From Ariolimax columbianus (lineage: Eukaryota; Mollusca; Gastropoda; Stylommatophora; Arionidae): a stretch of DNA of 64,000 bases. Both the position numbers and the translations under genes were made by a program. Shown one piece after another: positions 22,070-32,015 of the stretch (positions within the stretch are counted from its first letter, which is position 1; every line of letters begins with the position of its first letter). Where the stretch lies: NCBI GenBank assembly GCA_036924085.1, contig JAVGWX010000002.1, positions 89,230,941-89,294,940 on the forward strand, in the 5' to 3' direction. The notes under the pieces are model-generated. The model was not told where the DNA came from and did no database searches. It worked only from the letters and a program-made list of their open reading frames with translations.

Positions 22070-22556
22070 ATTCGTTGGGTCTAATAATGAACGGGCGCTG
22101 ATATTAGACCCTCGAAAGACAGGTCAGTTTTACTATACTAATGACAGTGCGTTGCTACGGTAATCCTGCTCAATGCGAGAGGAATCGCTAGTCAGTTACA
22201 TTTGGTCCACGTGCTAGGCTGATAAGCCAACAGGGCGAGGCTACCATCTGAGGGAGTACGGCCGAACGCCTCTAAGCCGGAATCCCGCCCTAAATCTCAG
22301 CACCACTGTGATGGGAGGCTACGATATGGTCGGGACCTGGGGCTCGCGCCCCAGCCCCACACAGTCGAGCCGCAGAAAGATGTCTCTGCCGTCCGCTGAT
22401 CAAAGCAGGCGGGAAGCTTCCCGATATTCACCCATACGGCGATGAGGTTTGAAATCACTAGTAGAAGACTTAGTTCTCGGTCGGGGTGTCGTAAGCAGTA
22501 GCGCAACCACCTCACTGTGAACTGTTGAGACGCAACCCTTGATAATGAGATATGTC
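22070..22556 (+). pseudogene. 28S rRNA 3' end, pseudogene
   Basis: Matches the last ~0.5 kb of animal 28S. Landmarks are GACAGGTCAGTTTTACTATA, ATGACAGTGCGTTGCTACGG, GCGAGAGGAATCGCTAGT, GAACGCCTCTAAGCCGGAAT and the 3' terminal CGGGGTGTCGTAAGCAGTAG, GAACTGTTGAGACGCAACCC. Many substitutions at conserved sites show it is not a functional rRNA. It ends where a 28S ends, and LINE leader sequence follows. Confidence 0.9.
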
Positions 22557-23174
22557 CGCACACCAGGCGAACAACATCTCCGTGCCATGACCAGGCCTGT
22601 CCCCTGGTCAAATGCACTTCTGCCTCGCTCTGTCTGCTATCAGTCATCCCAATGGACGCAGAAGAAATGCAGGCCAGCGGACATTGCACCCCTGTCCTAA
22701 TGTAAACAATATCCCAGGTGGCGGGGAATGCCAGGCGTACCATCACTGCAGAAACGCAGGGAAAATAAAGGGAGCAAAGAGATACCCCACTCACATGCAC
22801 ATGCTACGTTTCTGGCAAGACGTGACGATCCTGGGATACAGACACACTGGACTGCCTCTCTTCCGGGATAGTGCAAACCAGTAGATAACCCATATCATAT
22901 ATAATATCTCATATATTATCACCACACCCTTTAGACACTAGTGAGGAAGACTCGATAGTCCTGTAAGAAACTTCCCTAAGACAGACAACTCTGATCACAA
23001 ACAACTGCTGCCTTGGAGATAGGCTGGGGACAGCCAAAGGCTAAGGAGGGCATCCCTACAGAAACGCCTGTTGAAATCGGATGCATGGGGTCACAGGCTT
23101 AACGAAACAGTGCAACGTATATCGCAGTATGATGACAGAACAACCTTACAGAAAAAAAGTATGGCGCTCATCCT
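22557..23174 (+). other. Leader between 28S end and LINE frame
   Basis: Non-coding link of about 620 bp. It contains an AT-rich patch at 22890-22925. From ~23010 it carries a segment resembling the SINE core: AGAAACGCCTGTTGAAATCG, GATGCATGGGGTCACAGGC. It could be the LINE 5' UTR, 3' ETS sequence, or both. No ORF1-like protein is recognised. Confidence 0.5.
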
Positions 23175-26100
23175 GTGGAGAACCGCCAGGCAGCGAGAGT
23201 GCCGGGCTTCATGCCTCGAATGGGCCCAATCATTGCTACTGGTGGTCACCCACCCATGTGCTGTGGAGTCGAGGCACATAGTGATGGGGCAGAATCTATT
23301 GACCAAAAACACAAGACCCTCAGAATACTACAGTGGAATGCGGAGGGTGTCATTAAAAAAAAGCTCCCCCTAACACATCACTTGCATGAAGGTAAGATTG
23401 ACGTGGCATGTATCCAAGAAACGCACCTCAACAACAACTTCAAATTCTCAATCAGAGGATAACAGACCTTCCGTCTGGATAGAGAAGGTCACAAAGGAGG
23501 GGTTCTGATACTGACCAGAAACTACATACCGAGTAGCGCGGTAGCTGTCAATCCCACCGGACAAGCAGAAGTTGTAGGAGTTGACATAATGGCTCAAGAG
23601 AAGAAGCGCCGCATCTTCAACCTGTACGGACCACCAAATAAATATATGTCGCTCTCGAGTATGGAAGTCAAAGACTCCAACTGCATAGTAGTTGGAGACT
23701 TCAACAGCCACTCGGAGAGATGGGGATACTCGGACACAGACAGCAGAGGTGACGAAGTGGAAGATTGGGAGATGGACACAAATCTCCAACTTATCAATAG
23801 GTCGGAGGATAGCCCTAGCTTCTATTCTAGAATATGGCATACCACCACTAGTCCAGACTTGGCCTTTTCCACGGTGGATATTCACCACAAAATAGACAAC
23901 CAGGTGCTAAACCAATTGGCAGGTAGCGACCACAGGCCAATTAAGCTAGAAGTTGATATGGAAGTAGGCCCTCAGGAAACAAAACCGCTCCCACGTTGGA
24001 ACTATAAACGAGCCGACTGGGACAGATTTGCAATCCTGACAGATGGGCTATGCGAAACCATCAACACACGGAATAACAACATGAAACCCATGGTGGAAAG
24101 CCTAAGCAAAGCAATAATGCAGGCAGCCACCGAAACCATCCCAAGATGGGTAAGGAAAAACTACAAGCCCTATTGGAATGATGAACTGCAGAAAGCGGAA
24201 GACGAAGTCTCAAATGCTAGGAACATAGCAGAGAGAGAACAATCTATGGAGGCAAATATCGCCCTCAAAGCCACCAGGGCGAAATACAAATACACTTTAA
24301 GCCAAATAACAAATGACAGCTGGAAAAACAAAACAGAAAGCCTCAATCTAGACAAAGACGGGAACAAACTATGGAAGTTAGTCAGAGCCATGAACGACGA
24401 AACTCCATCGAACAAACAAATTACCCTCAAGCAGGGCGACAACATGCTCACTGTAAAAAAGGCAGCAAACGCCTTTACAGAACATTATGCCAGAGCAAAC
24501 CACATTGATGTCCTTACAAATAGGCTCACAGACATTAATGAAGAACAAAAGAGGCACGACAACATCAATATGGCACCAGAGGAGCATATGATGGTAAAAC
24601 TAACAATGAATGAAATGGAAGAGGCCATGAGAACTTTAAAGAAAAAGAAATCGCCCGGAAAAGATTGCGTAACAAACGAAATGCTGATGGGGCTGGGCCA
24701 AGCAGCAAAGAGGAAGTTACTATCAGTCCTGAACCAAAGGTGTAAAAGGGGAATAGTACCGCAGGCACGGAAAGATGCGGTAATTATACCAGTACCAAAG
24801 AAAAAGAAAGATAGAGCAGATCCAAATGGATACAGGCCTATCAGCCTACTGAGCTGTGTCGGCAAACTGATGGAGCGTATGATAAACACCAGATTGATGT
24901 GGCATCTGGAAGATAAACACATACTAATTCCACAGCAAGCAGGCTTTAGACAGCACAGATCCACTGAGGATCAGATCACTCTCATAGCCCAAGAAATAGA
25001 GGATGCTTACCAGGAGCAAAAGCACACAGTAGCGATTTGGGTGGACCTAGAAAAGGCATTTGACAAGGTCTGGAAAGACGAACGTAAAGTCAAGCTACGC
25101 AGAAGTGAAGTTTGTTGGAAAATGTACAGATGGATCAGTCACTACCTCAAAAACAGAACAGCCAGAGTTCAAGTACAAGGGCAGATGAGCAAAAAGGTGA
25201 CACTTGAGCAGGGAGTACCCCAAGGGGGAGTACTGTCACCCACACTCTTCCTGGTGTATATAAATAACATCACAGAAAATATACCAAGAAGAGTCCACAG
25301 CTCCTTGTTTGCAGACGATCTGGCTATGTGGATCTCTGAAAAGAACATCACCATAGCAAGTAATCGGATGCAGAAGGCCCTAACATCACTGGAGGAGTGG
25401 GCGAACTCATGGCTGGTCAAAATAAACGATCGAGAGAAACCGAATGAGAGCCAGAAAAAGAATGGCAATCATGAGGAAACTTGCTGGCACAAGCTGGGGA
25501 GCAGACGAAAGTATACTAAAGAAACTGTACACTGGAAGAGTGAGACCAGTTCTCGAGTATGGCATTGCGGCATGGACAACTGCAGCAAAGGCGAACTTTG
25601 ACAAAATTAGCAAACTTCAAAACCAAGCCATGAGAGTTATAACAGAAGGCATGAAGTCAACGCCAATTGTAGAACTTGAAAAGATTACAAAACTGCAATC
25701 CATGACCGACAGCAGAGACTGCAAGGCCCAGCAGCAAGCGGGAAAACTCAGAAGACTGACAGGCCATCCAATGCATAAGAGACTAAATAACTTTGGAAAT
25801 GGAAAACTAAAGCGGAGAAACTTTGCAGAAATAGCCAAAGCAAAGATGAGCGAAAACCCGATGAACGCATTAACAACACCAAAGCCCATCCCTACTGTAC
25901 ACAAACCTACCTGGAGGCAGCATATATTTCCAGAGGTGGTAGAAAACATACCAGGTATTGGAAACAAAAACAGGCAGACTGAAGAAGAAAGAAGAGATAC
26001 AACCCTGAGGTACATAACGAAAAACTACCCAAGCATAGACTGGACCCATGCATACACCGACGGTTCTATAACAAACACAACACAGAACGGAGGGACAGGG

Positions 26101-26835
26101 GTATTCCTGAGCCTACCAAATGGTAGAAAAGTAACACGATCAGTGGCAACTAGAAAATACTCAAGCAATTTCAGAGCGGAAGCAGAGGCACTGAGGGCTG
26201 CAGTAGAAGAAATGGTGACAAGCAAGAGTAATGAAAGCCATATAGTCCTGCTTATAGATGCCCTGGTCGTAGTCACAGCACTAAAAAGCCAGAAAATACT
26301 GAACTTAATGACTTAAGAGCAGTACTCTTGTCAACTATGCTAGCAGTCCGCAACAAAAAGAGTAGTGATACAATGGGTTCCATCCCACTGTAACATCCAA
26401 GGCAACGAGGAGGCAGACAGACTGGCAAAAGAAGGTGCAAGACTACCACAACCAGATACTAGTGCGACATACGAAGAGTCAAAAAGGCTTATTAGAAGAA
26501 CTAGATACATGACCAAATGGGAACACAAAAAATGATGCCTATTACCAGTTGAACAGAAGAGAGCAGGTCGGGGTCTTCAGACTTCGCACTGGCCACAATA
26601 GACTGAGGTACCACCTATACAATAAATTGAAGATAGGTGACACTGACGAATGCACGTGCGGCACTGGGAAAATGACCGCTGAACATCTGCTGCAAAACTG
26701 CCCGACATACTAGGATCAGAGAAAGCAGATGTGGCCATCACCAGTGGTAACACTAGACAAGCTCTATGGCAGTGTCGACAGCCTCAGGATGACCGCTGCT
26801 TTTTTCGAAAAAATAAAGGTTGATGTCTGACAGCG
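23175..26835 (+). pseudogene. I-type LINE polyprotein (EN-RT-RNase H), decayed
   Basis: An APE-type endonuclease begins at LRILQWNAEGV (~23320) with QETH, GDFNSHSERWG (~23695) and SDHRPI (~23930). The reverse transcriptase follows: AVIIPVPKKKK, NGYRPISLLS, VWVDLEKAFDKVW-type, QGVPQGGVLSPTLF and the catalytic FADDLAMW (~25310). RNase H follows with HAYTDGS (~26053), AEAEALRAAVEEM and a decayed C-terminus with a CTCGTGKMTAEHLLQNC-like knuckle (~26650). The frame has one stop at 23461-23463, a deletion of about 49 codons with a frameshift at ~25430, and more breaks after 26316. Architecture fits the I superfamily (I/Nimb type). A close relative, ~88% identical in the RT by eye, is at 38632-40665. 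Confidence 0.95.
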
Positions 26836-26850
26836 TACGAAGAAGAAGAA

Positions 26851-26861
26851 GACTCCAAGAG
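26851..26861 (+). repeat. Target-site duplication, right copy
   Basis: GACTCCAAGAG, identical to 19823-19833, directly after the GAA tail (TACGAAGAAGAAGAA) of the LINE. Confidence 0.9.
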
Positions 26862-27077
26862 GGCAGACTGACTAAGGAGAAGATTTCAAAAAAGGAAGAC
26901 TTATATATCACCCAAAAATGCCTGCTAAAGTCGGATGTGTCGGACTGAACGGTGCACCTATGCAGTCAAACTGTAAACTACGGCACGATGCATTCCGTTC
27001 TCCGGACATCCTGCTACTTGCAAAAGCCCTTTTCAGCGCTTGATAGCGAGAATTTAATATCGAACGACGAAGAAGAA
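26851..27077 (+). repeat. SINE-A right half
   Basis: Continuation of the SINE-A copy split at 19833: GGGCAGACTGACTAAGGAGA, core CCTGCTAAAGTCGGATGTGT, GATAGCGAGAATTTAATATC and the end CGAACGACGAAGAAGAAG. Confidence 0.9.
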
Positions 27078-28010
27078 GAACTTAACTTAACGTCTTTATA
27101 CTGGTTTAGAAGACCCTGCAGAGTCTGTATACAACCAGTTACATTTACATCACCTTTTCTAAAAGCTATGCACATCCAATTTATTCTTAAATGCATTAAC
27201 TGTCCCTGCCTCCACTACCTCCCCTGGCAATGCATTCCAAGCAGACACCACTCTCTGACTAAACAAATATTTCAAAATATCTAATCTGGACCTATCTTTA
27301 GTCAGCTTTTAGCTATGCCCTCTTGTTATTGTGAGTGGCTGTATTTAAAAAAAACTAGTTATATTCTAATTTATCCATTCCTCTGATCATCTTATAAACC
27401 TGTATTAAGTCACCACGAATTCTTCTCTCTTCAAGACATTGTAGGCCGGTTTTTCTGAGTCGTTCCTCATAACTGTAATTCTGGAATCCCACTTTGTCGC
27501 TCTTTTTTGTATTCTTTCCAGCACGTTTATATCCCCTCTATGATAAGGACTCCACACCTGTACAAAGGTCTAACTAAAGCTTTATACAGTTTGACTATCA
27601 CTTCCTTGCTTCTATGTTTAATATTTCTTTTTATCATACCTAACATTGCATTTGCCTTTTTCACTGCTACCTTAACTTGCTCACTTATTTTTCCAGTATG
27701 ATCTATTATAACCTCTAGGTCCCTTTCCTTATATATCTTTCTAATCTTGTTCTCTCCCATTCTGTAATTATGTTCCATATTGGATCTACCCATGTGGAAG
27801 ACTGTACATTTATCTACATTAAACTCCATTTGCCAGCTTACAGACCATTCTCGAATTTTATCTAAATCCGACCTCAATATATCCACTTCCACTTTAGATG
27901 AGACACTACTGCATAGTTTTGTGTCATCAGCACATTTTGCAATCATGGATCCCATATCAATGTCCAAATCATTTATATATATCAAGAACTTGATCGAATG
28001 GAGCAAGGGG
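27078..28010 (-). mobile_element. CR1-type LINE, 5'-truncated
   Basis: Minus-strand CR1 copy starting (at its 3' end) with TTAACTTAACGTCTTTATAC. It reads DIDMGSMIAKCADDTKLCSS (FADD mutated to CADD), VKVAVKKANAMLGMIKRNIK and a decayed C-terminus. It is inserted immediately beyond the GAAGAAGAA end of SINE-A. Frame broken and endonuclease absent. Confidence 0.85.
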
Positions 28011-28039
28011 CACTGCTCTCCGTGAGAACGGGACCTAAC

Positions 28040-28344
28040 AGATAGAATGGTCACCTACACAGGCTAACATTGGCTTCATCAACCAAGTGTATGTGTTGGC
28101 AAGCAGAACAGACAGCTGAACATTTTTCAAGACTGTAAAATGCTTTACCAATTGGGTACTGAGCACTTGCCCACGAAGATGAACCTTCACACAAAGCTGT
28201 TTAGAAAGCCTTGAAGAAATCTCAACTTCTGCAACCTTTATCCAGAGAACAGGATTTTACGTGTACACGTAATATAAAGACAAAACGTAACGGACGAGAT
28301 CACTAGAGTAAATGTGATCTAAGGTAGTACTTCATCGTTATGCT
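28040..28344 (+). mobile_element. Possible I-type LINE C-terminal relic
   Basis: Plus-strand frames show a decayed CxC..QTAEHF pattern (near 28095-28125) and residues such as TEHLPTKMNLHTKLFRKP, reminiscent of the zinc-knuckle tail of I-type LINEs. Heavily mutated; low confidence. Confidence 0.3.
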
Positions 28345-28735
28345 TTCTGATGTGTCGACGTTTGCTCTATCATTATTATTTATTGTTATTATTATTTTTA
28401 TTTATTTTTATTATTATTTTTATTTATTGTTATTATTATTTTTATTGTTAGTATCATTATTCATTATTATTATTATCTATTGTTATGATTATTATTATTA
28501 TTTACAGTATCATTATTGTTGTCACCATTATCGTTTGCAATGGGCAACTAAGAATTTCAAAAACTATCTCCATACAGCTTTTGTTTCGTATTTGTATCGG
28601 GAGGCCAGTATTGTTCTCTGTCTTCCTGTGTGAACATGCAACTTTGTAGGATGTGTTCCACGATCTATGCTTCCCACATGAACACCTGCCATCTGTCTCA
28701 ATCCTCATTTTGTTGTAAAGATGACCCTTAAGAAA
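28345..28735 (-). mobile_element. I-type LINE 3' end with ATT-repeat tail
   Basis: Minus-strand 3' end with GHLYNKMRIETDGRCSCG and, in the next frame, VEHILQSCMFTQEDREQYW, KQKLYGDSFEILSCPLQ. This is the zinc-knuckle tail seen at 14050-14290. It is followed at its 3' side by a long (ATT/TTA)n stretch (28360-28510), probably its expanded tail. A CR1 copy abuts at 28736. Confidence 0.7.
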
Positions 28736-29075
28736 CTTAACTTAACTTAACGTTTTTATACTGGTTTAGAAGACTCACCAGAGTCTGTAGACAACCAGTC
28801 ACATCTGCATTACCCTGTTCTAAAAACTATGGACATCCAATCTATTCTTAAATACATTAACTATCTCTGCCTCCACCACATTCTGGGGTAAAACATTCCA
28901 AGCATTCACCACTCTCTGACTAAGAAAATATTTTCTGATATTCAATCTGGACCTTTCTTTAGTTAATTTGTATCTGTGCCCTCTTGCTCTCGTTGGTGGT
29001 TGTTTTTTTGAAAAAAAACTTGTTATAGTCTAATTTTACCTTTCCTGTGATTATCTTATAAACCTGTATTGAACT
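28736..29075 (-). mobile_element. CR1-type LINE 3' end
   Basis: Same 3' UTR and C-terminal segment as the other CR1 copies (TTAACTTAACGTTTTTATAC, GGTTTAGAAGACTCACCAGA), but more diverged. Confidence 0.8.
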
Positions 29076-29089
29076 ACTTATAAACCACT

Positions 29090-29260
29090 AAATTTGTTGT
29101 TTTCTAATGAAGTCTAGCACTGGCTTAGTGCAAATCTGTTTCCTGATCTCATCGTTTCTAATCCTGTCCCACCTTGTCACATTTAGGCATTTCATTTTTG
29201 TTATTTCTATTTTTCTCTTATCTGTTGCTGTCAGTGTCCATGTTTGACACTGGTATCATA
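29090..29260 (-). mobile_element. LINE post-RT relic
   Basis: Minus strand reads DKRKIEITKMKCLN, RWDRIRNDEIRKQICTKPVL, DFIRKQQI. This is the conserved tail after the polymerase in several RTE/Jockey-like LINEs. Fragment only. Confidence 0.5.
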
Positions 29261-29369
29261 GTGTATGCATGAAAATTATGTTCAACAGGGCTCTTTTTGT
29301 GCCAATCTTTACGTGCTTGTTTGTTTACATCTGGCCAATGGTTTGGTTTGCGTTAGTGCATCTGCGATC

Positions 29370-29535
29370 GATTATTTCTTCTGGCATTCTTCCAATAGGT
29401 GGATAAGACACACATTACGGAAACCAGTTGATAGTCTTACAAGACAGTCATTGTTATGGAACCCTCACGGCATGGGAAGTAAGGGCGGACCTAATCACTC
29501 TTGGACAAAGGAAGTCGAGACACACTTAAAAAAGA
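29370..29535 (+). mobile_element. LINE C-terminal relic
   Basis: Plus strand reads RWIRHTLRKPVDSLTRQSLL, WNPHGMGSKGGPN and KEVETHLKKTGGK. This is the RRWIGHxLRK, ITRQALxWNPQGKRxRGRP-type tail of a LINE. The same family is antisense at 36050-36310. Confidence 0.65.
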
Positions 29536-29562
29536 CAGGAGGCAAAATAAATAACATAACGT

Positions 29563-29686
29563 ATTCCCTTCAGCGGACTACATCCTGCTACTAGCAAAAG
29601 CCTTTTCCGGGCTTGGTAGCGGGAGATTGAGAACGAAGAAGAAGAAGAAGAAGAAGAAGAAGAAGAAGAAGAAGAAGAAGAAGAAA
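29563..29686 (+). repeat. SINE-A 3' end with long GAA tail
   Basis: Short 5'-truncated SINE-A (GCTACTAGCAAAAGCCTTTT, GGTAGCGGGAGATTGAGAAC) followed by about 16 GAA units (29637-29686). The 5' truncation and tail support retroposition. Confidence 0.85.
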
Positions 29687-29896
29687 CCCTTTTATGACAT
29701 CCGTGATGTAACTCTGAGACATGGAGAACTGCCAATGTCCTGACCAACAAAGTTAGACTAGCATCAATGATCTTTTGCGCTGGGTTGAACGAATGCGATG
29801 GCACGATAAGGTCACTAATACATTGAAGAGAGAGCTCAAATTGAACATTATGAAAATACGGAAGTCGTGATATCAGCTGGCACTATGGGCTCAGGA
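29687..29896. other. No recognisable feature
   Basis: Spacer of ~210 bp; a few LINE-like residues on the plus strand but not enough to assign. Confidence 0.3.
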
Positions 29897-30240
29897 TGTT
29901 GTTGTTGAACGCCCACAATGAGTAGGATTACTCTTTTGTGCGCCTTGAAAAAAGACGTTAAGTTGCGGTTGTCGTAGCTTTCCTCACATCTCGAGCATGC
30001 TGATGAATGCGGATCGGTGCCCTCCATGCGGTTGTGCTATGCTTGGTTTCTTCTGCGTGTCGCTCACTACTATGGGAATCACGTCGATCCCCCACCTTGT
30101 CAGCCAGTCTGCCATTAAAACAGCCCGTTTCCAGGAACGGCTAAGAGAAAGCCAAGGTGAGGGTCTTGTCCAGTTTATTTTGCCTGAACCTGACTAACGT
30201 GTCTGATCAGTATGTTTTGCCTGACCAGACGTTAGTCTTC
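29897..30240 (+). repeat. Repeat B copy
   Basis: Same landmark order as at 10836: GAACGCCCACAATGAGTAGG, GTAGCTTTCCTCACATCTCG, GGTTGTGCTATGCTTGGTTT, GGGAATCACGTCGATCCCCC. It ends with one unit of the satellite motif (GTGTCTGATCAGTATGTTTT, GCCTGACCAGACGTTAGTC). Confidence 0.85.
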
Positions 30241-30315
30241 CTTCCCATGGACTTAGGATAGGACAGCTTGACGATTGTTTGTTAAGGACCTATGTACCTC
30301 GAGGATATTTTTGTT

Positions 30316-30410
30316 TTTCTCTTTCGTCTCAAACTCCTGCTACCAAGCTCTGAAAACGGCTTTGCAAGTAGCAGGATGTAGTCTGAAGAACAGATTACGT
30401 ATACTCTAGG
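30316..30410 (-). repeat. SINE-A 3' fragment
   Basis: Antisense 3' end (CTGCTACCAAGCTCTGAAAA, GCAAGTAGCAGGATGTAGTC), truncated. Confidence 0.7.
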
Positions 30411-30849
30411 ATTTGAAAGTTATTTATTGATTGTTTGTAGCCTCTTTTTATATACTCTCAGCGTGGCAGTAATCCCTTGCTGGTATGTTAATCGCTCATT
30501 ACAACATTATCCTAACCTATTACAGTCTGTGTCACATGCAGAACGTTCACCGGAAACCACACGTGTAATTATTGTGAATAAAACGTCACAGTTTGAATCC
30601 CATATTTTGATGACGACACTGCTTAAAGTGTCCAACTTCCTGAAAATGTGTTAGCCTGCATAAATAGACAAAGATTAGGGGCCAAATCAGAAGCAAACCT
30701 AACACCAAGAAAATGTTGATCGAAGGAGAATATGTCTCATTGTTGGGTGGGGTTCTGTGATCAAGAAGTCCCAAACAAATGGAGTCCTTCTTTAGTGGGG
30801 AAACAGTAAGTGGAAATAATTTATTGTTGATGGTGTTGGTTTTCACAAG
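30411..30849. other. No recognisable feature
   Basis: AT-rich spacer before an RTE-like relic; its right end may belong to that relic. Confidence 0.3.
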
Positions 30850-31400
30850 TCCCAAATTTTGAGTACCTCGATTCAATTATAAGAAAAAATAGAGACTGCC
30901 AGAAAGAAGTCAGAAAGAGAATGGCTATGACAAAGCAGAGGTTGAATAAAGTGAGAAACGTATGGCAGAACTCTAATGGAATAACGGACATAAAAATCCT
31001 GTGAACTTACATCTTTCCGGTGGCAACGTACGGATGTGAAACGTGGACCACCACACAAACAGTTAAGAAGAGGATTCAATCTGCTGAACTACAATGCTGC
31101 AGGAGTGTGCTCAAAATACCACGGATAGCGGAAAGGAAAAATGCAGATATCCTAAAAGAATTGGATATCCAGAAACATTGGTTAGTAAACAATATCTTGT
31201 CCACAGAGTTACAATATTTTTGGCCACATCAAACGCCATACTGACATAAAGAGAACCATACTGGGGGTATGGTCCCTGGAAAACGGTGTAGAGGCAGACC
31301 AAGGAGAAGATGAACACAAGCCAGTGAGAGCGACGTTCTGGCTAGAGACCGAGAGTCTTACATATTGGCTGTTGTGAGAGCGACGTTCTGCAAAGGTCAT
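30850..31400 (+). mobile_element. RTE-like LINE C-terminal remnant
   Basis: Plus strand: VPNFEYLDSIIRKNRDCQKE (thumb), VATYGCETWTTTQTVKKRIQ, CRSVLKIPRIAERKNADILK, then a decayed FGHIK-type segment and GMVPGKRCRGRPRR. These are the post-polymerase motifs of RTE-like LINEs in order. Stops at ~31003 and ~31242 and missing upstream domains show a relic. Related to 1790-2330 and 7840-8480. Confidence 0.75.
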
Positions 31401-31469
31401 GCTACATGAGGATGATGCTATTTTTCGAGGCTTTTCATACTGAGACCTTTACTCTGGACAGATTTTCTT

Positions 31470-31860
31470 GCGTCAGCTAAATGAGTCTTGTGTTTGTAGG
31501 TCAGTTGTAAATACCAAATCAGGACTAAAAATAAAAATACAGGTCTACGCGCAGTTGATCTACCTACCCTCTTACATGCGTGTGAAACCTGGACCACCTT
31601 TAGTCGTCATGTCGGAAAATATAAGCCACTTCTACGTGCACTGCGTACGAAAACTATTGAGGATTAGATGGCAGGACATGGTGCCAAATACAGTTGTGAT
31701 AGTACGATCTGATATGACAAGTATACACACCATAATATGTGCTGCACAGTTGAGATGGGCTGGCTATGTGGCAGGCATGTCGGATCAACGTCCACCAAAA
31801 GAGCTGTTCTGTAGAAAACTGCAAAATTGTAAGAGATCAGACGGTGGGGACACACAAGAG
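31470..31860 (+). mobile_element. RTE (zinc-finger type) C-terminal relic
   Basis: The plus strand shows ENISHFYVHCVRKLLRIRWQ, DMVPNTVVIVRSDMTSIHTI, LRWAGYVAGMSDQRPPKELF. This lines up with HTGCLRRIFHIRWQD, ANMPSIHALLEKARLGWAGH, RMSDERLPKKLLYG in the near-intact element at 32016-35571. It is an older fragment of the same clade in opposite orientation. Confidence 0.8.
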
Positions 31861-31890
31861 AACTGGGTTCTCTACGTCATAGTGTATTGC

Positions 31891-32015
31891 GGGATCAAGA
31901 TGTTGAACAGCGCATGAGCTGCAGCGGTCAGTGACCCATAGCTGATTGCTAGCGCCAGGGCCAGCGATCCAGAGCTGACAAAACCCTTCTACACCTTCAC
32001 ATGGTATCCCGGATA
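31891..32015 (+). repeat. SINE-A left half (host of RTE insertion)
   Basis: Head of a SINE-A copy (GGGATCAAGATGTTGAACAG, GCTAGCGCCAGGGCCAGCGA). It breaks at GGTATCCCGGATA (32003-32015) and resumes with the same 13 bases at 35572. Confidence 0.9.
32003..32015. repeat. Target-site duplication of RTE, one copy
   Basis: GGTATCCCGGATA here and at 35572-35584. The SINE-A consensus is continuous across the join, confirming a 13-bp duplication at insertion. Confidence 0.92.

Larger units (their letters stand above)
19834..26850 (+). mobile_element. Composite rDNA-LINE retroinsertion (7.0 kb)
   Basis: One insertion bounded by an 11-12 bp target-site duplication inside a SINE-A copy. In order it holds GC-rich ETS-like sequence (19834-20457), an 18S rRNA 5' segment (20458-21721), a rearranged 18S/28S junction region (21722-22069), the 28S 3' end (22070-22556), a leader (22557-23174), a LINE polyprotein with endonuclease, reverse transcriptase and RNase H (to ~26820) and a GAA-repeat tail (26838-26850). 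Duplication plus tail show target-primed reverse transcription of one RNA, with the LINE at its 3' end and pre-rRNA-like sequence at its 5' end. A run-through pol I transcript, template switching onto rRNA, or an LINE lineage that carries an rDNA-like 5' region could each explain it. I know of no described element with this layout, but could not search. Confidence 0.85.

Noticed and set aside
20000..22884. Short open frames over the rDNA-like region
   Set aside because: The DNA is rRNA-derived; these frames are chance. The 18S is not called a functional rRNA gene because it is truncated and mutated at invariant sites.
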